In this document: positions 25,401 through 37,813 of the stretch, piece after piece | How the letters are laid out: every line of letters starts with the position of its first letter | How positions within the stretch are numbered: the first letter of the stretch is position 1 | From: Rodentolepis nana | Lineage: Eukaryota > Platyhelminthes > Cestoda > Cyclophyllidea > Hymenolepididae | Assembly: GCA_900617975.1 (NCBI GenBank) | Contig: UZAE01012023.1 | Location: forward strand, 1 to 64,000 | DNA length: 64,000 nt | Reading direction: 5' to 3' | Position numbers and translations under genes: made by a program | Notes under the pieces: generated by a model | What the model saw: only the letters and a program-made list of their open reading frames with translations | What the model was told of the DNA's origin: nothing | Databases searched by the model: none

Positions 25401-26234
25401 TATTGAAATATTGTATGGACATTGAATGTGCCACTATGCCTCTTTGCGACATTACAAATTCGAGTAAATGAAGAAAAAACTGTGAGTTCTTACTCAAGAT
25501 TGAGTTGGAATTAGCGATAGGCTCCTACATGGTTATGAAGCAAACTTGACTTAATTAGTGATCGATAATTAACCTTAGGTCTAATGACAAGACATCTAAC
25601 TTAATTGTACCATCCATGTATAATCCACCAAAGGTGGAATAAAAACAGCTGTATTATTGGCGCCTAAATAAATCAATACCCACACACAAGCACAGCAATA
25701 CCATTATGTATTATCATGTAGTAATTAGTTAGGTCTGCAATCTGTTTTACAGCACCATTTATTTTTAAGGTCATCATGATTCCATAGTCGATTTAAACAA
25801 TTTATTGTGAAGTTAATGCAGTTTATTGATAAATATTTGGATGAAAAAAAGCAATAAATCCCAATAGAAAGGTAAAGTTTGAATCATTAACAGTAGCGTT
25901 AGTATTTCAATGACGAAACTGGAGAGGTATCCACAAAATGAAAAGTCACATCGAACGTCAAAGTGTTTTCTTAATTACTACATCTTTTGTGATATCAACT
26001 CCAATTCTCCACATATCGCCTTGTCGGGCAAAATTACTACTCTAAATATGCTAGAAATTAGAGTATCTTAAGGAAAGAAGCTAAAATATAATACGCTTTT
26101 TAGACATTTTGGTATGCATCTTCCTCTACGAACCGTCCTAATTAACTTTTTAACACAGTTAGAGCCGCGTGGTCCTCTTTCAAAATAGGTTCCATTAGCA
26201 CTAGAATCTTAAAGATTGTTTTTCAGTTAAAATA
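19481..26234. other. Large gene-poor AT-rich region
   Basis: No gene can be supported. An open stretch at 23414-23686 (90 codons, starting GTG and therefore not a normal eukaryotic start) has rather protein-like composition and spans a G-rich tract near 23540. It has no recognisable motif and is discussed in the findings. Short G-runs occur near 21065. The rest is featureless AT-rich sequence. Confidence 0.45.
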
Positions 26235-26246
26235 TCCTTCGGAACT

Positions 26247-26569
26247 TATTTATTTATTTCAAATGACAGTCGTTTTGATTGTTATCATTAGCCCTTCAGC
26301 TGACTCCCGACTTCACAGAGGGGAAGAACATCATAGGGAGAAAAATTCGAGAGGGGGGAAAGAAGAGTAATTCGCAGATGTAAAGAGACAGATGGACACA
26401 AATGCAGAGAAAAGGCAAGATGAGTACTGTTGAAGTGACCGAATTTGACATACAGTGAGGTCATGGTAGTTTGAAGTCAGAAGTCAATTGCCGAATAATA
26501 GACTCTGTTGTCATATGAGTATACGTTGCCCAGGGTGTACCACGAGGAGGTAAGTCTATCCCATATCCC
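26247..26569 (-). repeat. Family S retroposon, copy S3, full length
   Basis: Head at 26569, tail at 26247. It is flanked by a perfect 12-bp target-site duplication, TCCTTCGGAACT, at 26235-26246 and 26570-26581. The 5' boundary defined by the duplication is exactly the first G of the ribozyme-like head. Confidence 0.92.
26498..26569 (-). ncRNA. Decayed HDV-like ribozyme at the 5' end of S3
   Basis: The layout is preserved: P3 ACC/GGU around UCCUCGU, then ACACCCU-GGGCAAC, P4 CGUAU-ACUC-AUAUG, and P2 AUAGACUU/GAGUCUAU. The 5' strand of P1 has changed to GGGAUAU, giving two A-C mismatches against ACACCCU. J4/2 reads ACAACA rather than GGCAAA. It is probably inactive now. Confidence 0.7.
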
Positions 26570-26581
26570 TCCTTCGGAACT

Positions 26582-29500
26582 AAATATTAGAAATAAACGC
26601 CGCTAAAGAATAGCGAAATGGAAAAATCGGCAATTTTGAAATCTTTTGAAGACTTTTATGGACTTATTATTTGTATTCTATGGGGCTTTATTGTCAAATT
26701 CGTATTCTCCCTAATATCTTAATATCAATTGATATACTGTAACTCATATATCGTTCGGAATCATTCATGTTGAAATATTGTGCTGTTATTTGAATTTAAA
26801 TGTTTTCGTGGGAAAATTTTCCATTTCGCTTTCCTTTGATAAATATCCTACAAACTATAGCTAAATTGAAATAAAAGGTTCTAATTCGCCGTCACTATGA
26901 TACAATGAATAATAAACTTTCTCGTGATTTCTCCCGAAACACTTGAAACAGGTAAAACGGTGATTCTACAATAAGCATCGTTAAATTCAAAGATGCCTAG
27001 TTAAATGCATTAACTAATAACGCCATCTGCACACAAGACATTCGGGCTTGTTGTTATATTCATGTTGCATTAAACGGCTCTGTGCTTTGCTAATGATAAT
27101 GGCTTAGGCTTCGTGTTTTTGTTTTGAAAATGCTAACTCTCTGTACATCTTCAAGGTTGAGGGAAGGCAATACAGGGATGAAAAGGGTTTTATTAGAGAG
27201 TGTCGCAGGCCAAAAGAGGGACAAATAGATCGAGTTATGTAGTGGAGGTGCATCGGAGTTATATTCTGTGCGCTTTTATCACTTTTTTATGTAGAGTCCG
27301 TTAATTAAAGTTATCAAAAGTCATCTTTAGGTCAACCACAAGCACGTCAAGAAATCTGATTTCTGCTGTCTTCGGTGGGTATGATAGATGACCTGTCCTG
27401 AGGCCATATTTGAGGTCTCGACAGGTGGTCGACAGGTACTTTCGAGCTATTTAATAAGTTTATTTCCATTGCAAATTATAATTCAATCTAATTTGTATTA
27501 TGTCGAAACAATCATTTTGCTAAAAGTTAAATTGATTAGAATTTTTATCTCAGACCGACATGATGAAATAGGGCACTAGATATTAAAAGACAAAATCGAG
27601 TCACTTGCACAAATTGAACTACACTGAACAGGTATAGAAATCATCTCGTTTTATGGGTTAGAAGTGTAAAGGCGCATAAATGAGAGAGTTTATTGAGCAT
27701 TGTCACTTGAGTCTTATCTTCTTTCATTGACTTCTTACAAGGCATGACCGTTCCATATAACTTAATAGCAGAGAAAAGAAAAGACGCTCTCACATAATTC
27801 AAAGATTTGGTTCAGAAGGAGATGCTATAATAATTTCATCAATAGATTTTTTCAAAATCAGAGAGGTTGATGAACCTATTATCCTAATAAGTGGGTTAGT
27901 AAAAGTTGTCTTTTAACTCCTCTTTCAATATACTACGCTCCTCGAGAAAACATCCAAACACCAAAGATGCTTCACTAATTGAAAATGAAATGCAAACATG
28001 AGTAAGACTTTCATAAATGAATACTCCAAGTATAAGCTGAATAGGCATCAAAATGAAACAGGTGACTATAAAGTCCTACAGGCAATTTTCTACACTAAAT
28101 TGGAACTTGGAAGCCATGGCCCTTCTTATTTTTAATGTAACCTTTTATTAACCAGAAAATGTAAAATCTGTCGCTAGCATCTAGAATGTGTTTTTTTGTT
28201 TAAAGATCATGTGTTATGAAGGATTCGAACTTGTAGCACCTGTTTACGAAATTGATGGAAACCCAACCCTCACCAAAATTAGAGTTCAACTCTCCCTGAC
28301 ACTGTCGGGACTAATCATCTCACATTTCCAATTAATTAAAAAGTACATAAAAGTGACACATTGAGGTATGTGGCAAAAAATACGCCCCTGGAGCTGTCAG
28401 AAGCCCCAACAATAAAATCCATGAAAGAATTGGGGAGAATTTTTAAGCATTCCGAACTTTGTACTTACAGTGTCTTGTGTCATTTTAAATCTAAACATAT
28501 TATTGGGCATAGTTAGACTGAAGATTATTTCCTATGGCGTAGTTGAAACTATTTAAAAAATCCAAGAAGATAGCAGAGAGAACACTCACTATCTAGCTCC
28601 AATAATTTTGAATTTCAATTTTAGCTGAAGAGATGGATAAACTGAGTTACTTTGGATGCAGAGAAAGCTCACGCTTCCCACGTCTCTGTCTCAAAAGAAG
28701 TTTGACATGCTGTTCGTCCCCAAGAGGCTGAATACCACAGCTCTGAGGGTGAGCTGTTGATGGGGATCTGGGTTTTGTAAGAAGATTTACAATCATATCC
28801 GCTTCTAAAATAACGTATTTCTTTGTTTCAATTTACCTCGAAAGAATAAAACATTCATACCGCTCTATAAGTCTTAAAAGATTAGGTAATGGCACCTCCA
28901 GTGAGGAATTTGGAAAGCCGTCTTTATGGTTGCAACTAAGCCCAACAAGTGTGATGGTGGTAGTATTTGTTCACATTTTAACATTCTGTATATCAGCATC
29001 ATCTGAGAGAGTGAGAAAGCGAACTACCACTTCCACAGACTTTGATTATTTCGTAATAAGAGGGAGAGGATTGGTATATTTCTGGTGTGAAAGTGTGTTT
29101 GTAACCACTTCCATCGGCTATTGATCAGGGTAGAGATCTGAATTCGCCATTTTATCCATTTTCTGGCCTCTTCATGTCATTAAAAAGATGAACTTGAAAC
29201 ACACACAAGCTTACCACTGCTTACCCTCTTCCCTAAATGCGAATTACTCCCAAACTACATAGGTGCAGTGAATGGCTCCAGAAGCAGGACCACATTGTCC
29301 TCCAACTTCTCAGCAAGAACATCCACACACACACACACACACACGCACACACACATCAGATGTGAGAATTAGTAAGGTTATATGTTATAGGCTTGAAAAG
29401 TGTGATCAGGTAGTTGATGTGAGAGCCAGCGAATCGGAATCATCGATCTGCTAATTGCTCACGTTTTCGGTCATTTACACTTTTAGACGTTGCGAGTAAT

Positions 29501-29805
29501 GAGATACACTAAATTATACCTTGTTCAAGTAATTTCAACTTCCCTTCTCAGTTTTATGCTAGTCTTCCACTTCATCAACCTTCGTCATCCACAGATCGTT
29601 ACCATACTTCTATCTTGCTTTGTTAGCACTCTCCTTACCCTCCCCCCCCCCCTGACCTCAAATGTGAGTTGAGAAACTTTAAAAAGGAGTATTTATACAT
29701 CGGTGATTGGTTGAAACTGAACGGTGAACTGAGTTTGTTTCAGCTTTTCTCTACGCTCCACAAACTACACTACGAAGCCATACTCTCTCGATTTAGTGTG
29801 TACCC
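26582..29805. other. Non-coding region, GC rising toward the right
   Basis: No gene can be supported between 26582 and about 28600. From 28650 onward the sequence is less AT-rich and includes a (CA)n microsatellite, but the short frames there start at non-ATG codons and show no domain. Confidence 0.4.
29334..29355 (+). repeat. (CA)n microsatellite
   Basis: About eleven CA dinucleotide units with one CG interruption. Confidence 0.95.
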
Positions 29806-30546
29806 ATGATCCAACCACAATTATTCCTGACAATCCGACACTTCAATTTTCCTTTGGATGTCGTTGATGCTTCAACTTCAAATACAAATTCAATTTCGGT
29901 GAATGGGGATGAGGCACTGAGATCAAATTGTGATTTTATTTATTCTATCGGAAGCAACGAGGTTCCAACGAACGAAGACTCGACAGACAGCTAATCTTCT
30001 TCCATCATTGGATGCGACACCCCTCACCTCCATCAAATTTATCCACCGGTGGACATTGAATGAAGTTCGGTCGATTCAAATAACGAGGATATAAGTGTCA
30101 ATCTAAATGTTGGGTCATTAGAGCATAGTCTATTTGGCAGTGCTTTGGCAGCTGAATCTGCTCAAGAAAATAGCCTACCTCTTGTACAACCATTTGTTGG
30201 ATACTATTCAACCCAAAGTGAATGAAATCACTGCTTCTAGGCGGAGATCGATTCTAGCTTATGAGAGAGCAATAGCCCCAACGTCACTCCATCAAACCTC
30301 AGCAGACACAATGGAAAGCGAGTCGACAACAACAGAAGAAAAAGAGGAGGAGGAGGAGGAGAAAGGGAAATTTAAAATGGTGAGGCGGACGAAAGAAAGG
30401 AGGTAGAAGGAGAAAAAAGACTTTGCGCAGGCTCCAAACAGAATTGGAGTTGGACTCTTCAAGTCAAATCTCAGCATTCTCGTGTTGATACAACCCTCCA
30501 GTCACCTCATACCCCAAGTCATCCCAGTTCTTTCAATGTAGTTTAA
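29806..30546 (+). pseudogene. Possible decayed coding sequence, Ser/Asn/Glu-rich
   Basis: One frame from ATG 29806 to TAA 30544-30546 reads like a low-complexity protein. It passes through six in-frame stops, at 29992, 30061, 30223, 30238, 30262 and 30373. Coherent stretches include the first 62 codons (FPLDVVDASTSNTNSISVNG), about 53 open codons after the second stop (GSLEHSLFGSALAAES), and the last block ending QSPHTPSHPSSFNVV. Base composition is higher in GC than the flanks. A (GAG)n stretch near 30345-30362 could inflate the coding look. I do not recognise the family. It could be a degraded retrocopy or simply a compositionally biased non-coding segment. Confidence 0.3.
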
Positions 30547-31067
30547 TCATTCTGCCTCCTCTCTGCTTTATGTTGTTCATTTGCCTCATTGATGATAATG
30601 TAAGGAATCGTGCCGTACAGTGTCAAAGAGTACATGTCACTACAGCCCAAAAGATATAAAATACGAACCAATTCTTTCAATTACTAACTTTTCCTAAGCA
30701 CTCGTGAATATTTAATTGATTACAGACGTGGCAATTAAATCATTAATCTAAATTCTAAAATTTACGTCCACCATCAATATGCAAAAGCAGGAGGTATTTT
30801 GAACTATTATTAAGTGTATTACAATCATGGTTACACGTTGATATTTTACAATTTTAAATTCCAATATAATACAATTTGTACAAGACCATTTAACCAATAC
30901 TACCTGATGTCAATAAAAGAAGTGAATAGAATTTGTTCCTTGGGTGTATTCGACTAAAACTGTGAACTAATTAAAAGTTTAATCAGATCATATATATTTA
31001 TTTATTTAACCTTTTCGGATTTTGATCATCATTTTCTATTTAAAAGTCGCTAGCTACATTAAGTCAG

Positions 31068-31236
31068 TGTAGCGGATTGCTACGCTAGTAAAGCCTGACC
31101 GACTCAGAAATCTCTATGGCAGATTCTCCAACATCTAGCTAGACTCCCAGACCAAGCTAAGCTATAGCCCAGCTATAAGGGAAACAGACGTGTGGCGCGG
31201 AATACGTTTATTCGGTACGTATATTGATAGCGAAGT
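31068..31236 (+). repeat. LTR-like repeat (family L), truncated copy
   Basis: Begins TGTAGCGGATTGCTACGC and follows the other family L copies through CTCAGAAATCTCT, ATCTAGCTAGACTCCCAGA and AGCTATAAGGGAAACAGACG to a GTTTATTCGGTACG segment. Similarity then stops, so only the left half is present. The TG start is the clearest in the family. Confidence 0.7.
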
Positions 31237-33548
31237 GTTATGTTGGCAAAGCGATTAAACATCAGATAACTCTAGCATAATTCGTGTGAACATTAACAGA
31301 TAAATATTTCTGAGTAGTGTTCTGTAGCAGGATTTCCATTTGGTCATTTATGGAGTGTCCCACATCAGCACGGAGTAACAGTCAAAATTCATCCGATTAG
31401 AACCGTTGAAGGATAAGTTATTGTGCACACTGAACCAACGCTTAATCTCCTAACACTGCTATTTCAAGTTTACGAAATCAAAGTTTGCAATTTTCGTACC
31501 TGCCTATTAAAGATAAAGATTTATTGAAATAATATTCTGATTCGTTTTATAGTTGAAAGGCAATTTTGGCTTTATATTTATAGTTTGTTGTAACGCGGTC
31601 TTAATTAACATGGACTTAATTACAACGAGACCGGAAAATTTGAATAGTAAAGGGGAAAATTGAGTGTAATAAAGGGCTAATTGGCTCAAAAAATAAATTG
31701 CATGTATTTAATTATTTCAAATTACTAATCTTGAAGTAAAGCCAGTGAGCTGTTAATTCCATTAATAATACTTTGCGTCATGAGATAGAGTTTGGATGAA
31801 GGTAGGTTTCTGTATCCCTTTGAAAAATCTTTCTGCTGAATTTAGAAACCTTCTGCAGACATACAAAGAAAATTTAGTCCTTTTCGAAAGTAAAAGACCT
31901 CATACTGACCGACGAAAAGCTAGGAGTTATTTTGAATATAAGTTGAATCGGAATTGCAGAAAGAAGAATAAATCGACATTTCCCCATAGGGCATGAGAAA
32001 TATGAAGTAATAGGCAAGAAGTTAAGTTGAATCAGAATCAAGTAATGAAGAACCATCAGTCATCAATTATCCCGTCTGAATGGTCAGCTAGTTCTGATAT
32101 GTTCAATAGGGAGTAGAAATGTGCTGAAGAATTTAAGGTCACGTCGTCCAAATTGTACTTTGGAATATGAACACAAAATGCACTTTGACTTCACCTTGAG
32201 CAAACTCAATTTTACTAACAACTATCAGCACTAACTAAATATGTCCTCGTTGAAAGAAGCTTGTTAGAGTGACATTAGCATTTCGAATCCTCCCCATCGT
32301 TTGAAACTAGCATAGAATCAATATGCACTGCAATAGTTTCCCTCCAGTCACTCTCTATAATAGAAATCTGCAAAACAGTTTCGAAAGTCCCCCATTTGAT
32401 TTAATAGCGGTGCAGTTATTGGAAAGTTACCACATTTTGCTTCCTTTTATATTGCTATGTCCTGAGGAATACTGTATTCGACTGACAGACCACAAAGAAA
32501 CGAATTTCACACAAGCGTAATTTGATCGACAACGGCACAGTACAGCACGACTAAAACATCTTGGCGAAGTAGGACACAAGTGTTTGTATAGGTAAATAAG
32601 TGAATGATCCAGAAAAGGAAGCACTTTTATTGGAGACTATTTTCCTACATATAGGAAACATGTTCAGCAAAATTGGTGCAGGATAGTTTGAACCGATCAA
32701 CCTTACAGTCGGTAGCCTATATATGGCAACTCCTGTGATTAATATAATGCACATGCGTTAATGAGGCCCTTAGTCCCTGCGTTATTTACTGCACAATTGC
32801 AAATAAACATTTAAGTCAATATACGCCTTCAGATATTGTAATTGCCAAGTATTAAGTAACAAAGTATGCCTCCCAAGAAGCTGACGCCATTTGAATTGGC
32901 AAGAATGAAAATGTTTGCAATGCACTGGTATTCTTTTAAAAAATCGCTTCTTATGATAGTATTTAATAAATTGCATGTCAAGGAATTTTGAACCAATTTA
33001 AATATATCTGAGACATTGATATTGTTTTTAATTATTTCGATAATTACTAAACAACAATAATATATTATATATGTAAATAAAAACACATATAAAGTTAATG
33101 ATAAAAATTACTTTTAATTCTTCTGTGTCTTAGTAGTGAATATAGATATCGGTGAATGTTGTTTATACAAGTCATATTGGATGTTTTGACCTTTGTGGGC
33201 TAAACGCGCGCTTTAGGGAGTTGTTATGTTGTGTATCGAACCTTGATAAACTGTTGGCCATTCATTTAGCATTAAACAGCATTTGACTATGAACAGTATA
33301 TTGTTGTTTACTAGATTTAAGGTGAATCTGTATAAGCGATAGATGGCGTATCTTTACCTTTTGCATATTTTTCCTCTTAAGACGTATGAGCTTCAAAATC
33401 CCACCTGGGTGACCAATGGTTGAGAAACATAGTGCAAAGTCGCATACGGATTAAATACGATCGTGAGTGCCGGGAACACAGCCAACCGCCAATTAGTAGT
33501 CCTTGCTTGATTTATCAAACCCGCCATCTTAAAGTAATGACTAAGGTC
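31237..33548. other. AT-rich non-coding region
   Basis: Short frames at 31796-31996 and 32323-32520 lack splice context and motifs. I see no supportable gene. Confidence 0.45.
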
Positions 33549-33881
33549 TTTAGCGGATTGTACGCTAGTGGAGCCTGACTGACTCAGAAATCTCTGTGGC
33601 GATTTCTCCTACATCTAGCTAGACTCCCAGAACTAACTAAGTTATTGCTCTGCTATAGAGGAAACACGTATTGCACAGAACGCGTTTATCCAGTAAGAGT
33701 ATTGTGGGTAAAGTCGCACTCAGGGAGCTTAATCATAATCGAAATGACGGAATAAGTTAAACAAACGGAGGCTTCTGACTGGTCACTGGTTGTGCGGTTG
33801 TTGCACAGAGAGTTGTACGGCCTCACCTCCCAATCCTGGCATGAGTGCATGCGATGAAGCGTTAAGCGATTACGTTCCCAC
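33549..33881 (+). repeat. LTR-like repeat (family L), complete copy
   Basis: About 333 bp from TTTAGCGGATTG to the terminal TTCCCAC. It aligns along its length with 36547-36887, including ATCTAGCTAGACTCCCAGAA, a GTTTATCCAGTA segment, GGTCACTG, AGTTGTACGGCC and CACCTCCCAATCCTGGC. The bases beside it are AGGTC on the left and AGATC on the right, a possible 5-bp target duplication with one change. This size and layout suggest a solo LTR. Confidence 0.7.
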
Positions 33882-33886
33882 AGATC

Positions 33887-35472
33887 CTTGTCAAGACACA
33901 TCCACCCAGACACAAACCAAATAAACGTGTTCCGTGTGATGAGTCTTTTTCCTCCTTAACCTTGCGGTAGCTTAGCTAGTTTTTGTAGTCTTTCCAAACA
34001 TAGGAGATTCACAAGTTGAAGAAACGTATAATATTACTGCTAATAATTTTTGCTAGTCTATAGCTAACTTTCTTCTTAGGACTAAGAACTAAGTCGTTTT
34101 AGACTGTACTTTTCAAAATATTTTGAGTTTGTCGGATCATCTTACGATTATAAATGTTTTTAATATACTTTCTTGAATTTTAACATCATATCATAAGCGT
34201 AGAGATATAATTCATACATTATTAAGTAAATGAGCTGGTTTAATAGGCTTAAGATTAAGTTTAATGATTGGAATAAAATTTTTAAAGCCTTATTTTAAAG
34301 TTATTCCATTAGATTGTTGTAATTAAATTCCAAACCTTCATGAGTCCTCCTCATATGGGCATTGAGTGAGAACTTCCGAGTGTACGAATGTCCACATTGT
34401 TCAAGCATAAAAAATTTATTGCATTAAGTTTAAACAAAAATATCAATAGAAACTACTGCAAATCACTACATCGTAACTCCATTAACTTCCCCACCCCCAA
34501 CCAGTTCTATTTTACTTGCTATTGGTTTTGAAGTTGATAGGAAAACAGAGTAATTCTTTGTAATTCGTTGGTTTTGGAACACCAATTCAGTGTTGTGCAG
34601 CATATGAAACTAATAAAATCAAACAAACCTATCTCATACGCACACGAGCATTCAGAGTTTTGCGATTGTGTTCGGGAACAAATAAGGTTGTGGGTGGAGA
34701 GACTCTTCTACTAATTAATAATCAGCAGTCATTGCAGACTTAGAGTACCAAAAACAGTATTTGGTCCCTAAGCTCTGTGCCAATTTCCCATGTAGAGGTG
34801 ATATACCTCAGAATACACAACATAAATATACGTATTCCGCGTCATACTTGTGCTTGATACAAATCGTGAGAAGACTTTGCTAATTTCGGTAGCCATTTCA
34901 TACTGGGGGCACTTTGCCATAGAGCTTACTGAGGATAAACTAAGACTTATTCGTGAAGCAATTCTCTACAGGGTCTTAGACGTATCATTTCCGCATCATC
35001 TCTATGCTAGGTCATGAAGAGACGAACGAGGCTACTTTCTCGATAGCTTTAAAAATCATCAACTGGGGAAATGTATTTACTAAAAAAATTTTATTTGGTG
35101 GAGATTTCACGTAGGGCATTTTACACCTAATGTAGCATTAGGTTCACGAGAGTTTCTAAACCAGCCCCAAAGTTGGCTGCAAAGTACATTCTTTTTTTCA
35201 TCGATTTCCAGGCTTCGGCGTGGCGGCGTCGACACCTTGCCATTTATAAATTCTCCAAATTCTCTCTAGGTTGTTCGAGTGCGAAGAAATGGTCAAATTA
35301 CTGTAAAAGGAAAGCTTGAGACACCTATATCACAGCAGTGCAACTAATTACTTTCCACTTATTTGAAATTATTCCGTATAAAATTTTGTGCAAATTCACT
35401 AATGTCTAGAGTAGTGAGGTATGGGGAATATGAAATGGTAATCGTTCGAAAATTGACACAAGTTTGTAAACT
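33887..35472. other. AT-rich non-coding region with one dispersed repeat
   Basis: Contains the dispersed repeat at 34829-34970 and otherwise nothing that can be supported as a gene. Confidence 0.45.
34829..34970 (+). repeat. Dispersed repeat, copy 2 of 2
   Basis: Similar by eye to 3691-3832: TATTCCGCGTCATA at the left, TTTGCCATAGAGCTTA in the middle, and AAGACTTATTCGTGAAGCAA toward the right end. Confidence 0.55.
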
Positions 35473-35761
35473 AATATTTATTTATTTATATCAAATGGCA
35501 GGCGCTTTGATATTTATCTTTAGCCCTTTAGTTGACTTCAGGCTTCACAGAGGGTGAGGAACAACAAAGTGAAAAAATTCGAGAGGGGAGGGGGGGGGGG
35601 CAGAAGAGTGTTTCAAAGATATAAAAGAGACAGACAGACAGACACAAAGGCAGAGAAAAAAGGTGAGGTGAGTACTGTGTAGTAGTCGAAGAGATTTTTT
35701 TACCATATGAGTATACATTTCCCAGGGTGTACCACGTGGAGGTAAGTCAATCGCACACCCC
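35473..35761 (-). repeat. Family S retroposon, copy S4, internally deleted
   Basis: Head at 35761 (GGGGTGTGCGATTG on the minus strand) and tail at about 35473. The central part that carries GACATACAG and the TTTGAAGTCAG segment in other copies is missing. As a result the 3' strand of ribozyme helix P2 is also lost. A poly-G run lies at about 35588-35600. I could not find a clear target-site duplication. Confidence 0.82.
35694..35761 (-). ncRNA. Truncated HDV-like ribozyme head of S4
   Basis: P1 GGGGUGU/ACACCCU is perfect. P3 ACC/GGU surrounds UCCACGU. The strand after P1 is GGGAAAU, and P4 is UGUAU-ACUC-AUAUG. J4/2 has GGU instead of GGC, and the P2 partner is deleted. It should not cleave. 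Confidence 0.65.
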
Positions 35762-36546
35762 TTATTAATTAATGTTAATATAGATTCGTTACGTGGTGGG
35801 AATTTATCGCCTATATTAAAATAAGTGCCAATTTCCGGGGTTTTGCTCTTTACAACTTTCCAAATTTTTTCTTTGGAAGATTCAGTCAGTTGAGTAGAGT
35901 GAGATAGAGCTAGTTCTCTTCACTCCTTTTCTTTATTTTCCTACCCTCCTCTCTTCCTTTCAATATTCCTACTTTTGTTGATTACAAATTTATTATGAGT
36001 CAGTAGATTAGGCTTAATAATTTCTATATTTATTATATTTCAAATTTTAATTGATGAGGTATTATCGGTTTTATATTTAGCTGACACCACTTTAAGATTT
36101 TCTCTAGTAATGAAATTATCCAAAGATTTATTTTGCACCCTGTGTTTGATATTGATATTTGGGGTGTAATTCTTTTGTTTTTTTATTCATATGGGTTGTG
36201 TTTTATCATATTCTAGTTACTCTAAGAAGGGTGCCCGAAAAAAGGCTTTATTTTGCACCTACTTTTAATGGGTAAAGCTTTTACAGGTTATATTCTACCA
36301 TGACATTAACTGCCATATTGAGCTGCAGCAATAGCAAAAGTGTACCAATTTTGGCCAAATTTTACATAAGTATATTTTTAATGGGTTTTCTATTTGTAGT
36401 ACTACTTTGATTCGAATATTATGCGCGCATATCTGATTGGGATTTACAATATTAGGCTTTTCGGTTGTTCATCTGTTTTATTTACGAGATAACAATTTTT
36501 AATATATCTTTAGTAAGTTTATCAAGATTCTTTCTATCCATAAGTC

Positions 36547-36887
36547 TATAGCGGATTGCTACGCTATTAAAGCCTGACTGACTCAGAAATCTCTGTGACA
36601 GATTCTCTTACATCTAGCTAGACTCCCGAAACTAGCTAAGCTATAACCCAGCTATAAAGGAAACAGACGCGTAGCACGGAGCACGTTTATTCAGTACGGG
36701 TATTGCGGATAAGGTGTACACGCATGGAGCTACTCATGATCAGGATGGGGGATTAGGTTAAACAGAGGTTGATGATTGGTCACTGTTTGTACGGTCGCTG
36801 CACACAGAGTTGTACGGCCGCACCTCCCAATCCTGGCGAGCAGACATGCAGGCGTGCGATGACGCACACAGCGATAACGTGTCCCAC
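36547..36887 (+). repeat. LTR-like repeat (family L), complete copy with 5-bp flanking repeats
   Basis: About 341 bp, starting TATAGCGGATTGCTACGC and ending GTGTCCCAC. It is flanked by AAGTC at 36542-36546 and AAGTC at 36888-36892. A TATA-like CTATAAAGG lies at 36652-36660. It looks like a solo LTR. No internal retrotransposon genes are nearby. Confidence 0.72.
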
Positions 36888-37602
36888 AAGTCGATTTTTA
36901 AATTGTCGAAATAATTGTTGGTTTAGTTATAAACTCGAGTTGGAGAATGGTCATGTACTATAGAATTAATTTCTACTTTATTTTATTAGTAATATTATTA
37001 GGTATCCGTATAAATTATTCCTTTATTGATATATTGAGTTATAATACACACATTGGATCTGGCAAGTCTTGTCACAATTATTGCAATTATTGGGGTCTAA
37101 TATGATTTTTAGAAAGAGTAGTTTTTCAAAAAAATTATTTTCCAGCTAAATAAGAAAGCACTCCATTAAGCAATCGTGGATTTATTTCATTAGATGATTA
37201 AAATTAATCTCTTTCTTTCAATCACAGCATTATACGAAACATTCGAGAATGCTAACAACGCTGTTCCCTTGATCCAACTTCGACCACACTCCCACCCCAG
37301 TCCTTAAGAATACGAACCTCATCTAGTACCTCTCCCGAACATTTTGTGTTTCTGAATAAACCTCCATGGAATCATGTTTCTTCTCTTTTTGTCTACGTAG
37401 GATTTGGCTGATCCAAGCAACGAAAAGAACAGTGCGAATTAATGTGTGCGCATAATAGGATTTGCAAACCTTCTCAGAAAGGTGTTGGCACCAGACCGGT
37501 TTCAGCAGTTTTCTAGAAATAAATGTCGGACAAGCATTTAAAATTACAGACGCGTTACTACGTAAATTGTAATTAAAAACATAATTAATAATAATTATAA
37601 TA

Positions 37603-37813
37603 GACTTCTGACTTCTGTCATGTTCCAACACTTCCACAGTACTCGCCTTACCTTTTCTGCCTGCCTCATTTACATTTGTGAATCACTCTTATGTTCCTTT
37701 CTTGACTTTTTTGTGACTTTGATGATCCTCCTCCTCTCTGTAAAGCCCGAAGTCAACTAAGGGACTAATGATAACTATCACAAAGTCTGCCATTAAATAT
37801 AAACGAATAAATA
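37603..37813 (+). repeat. Family S retroposon, copy S5, 5'-truncated, plus strand
   Basis: Runs head to tail on the plus strand from GACTTCTGACTTCTG to a tail with AATATAAACGAATAAATAA. The whole ribozyme head is missing. The conserved 3' segment GTCAACTAAGGGACTAATG is present. No clear target-site duplication was found. Confidence 0.8.

Noticed and set aside
28200..28275. tRNA-like T-loop on the minus strand (AAGTTCGAATCCTT)
   Set aside because: No matching acceptor stem, D-arm or anticodon arm could be built around it.
36547..36887. Calling family L a tRNA-derived SINE
   Set aside because: No A or B box or simple-repeat tail is present, and the 5-bp flanking repeats fit an LTR better, though a short repeat match can arise by chance.
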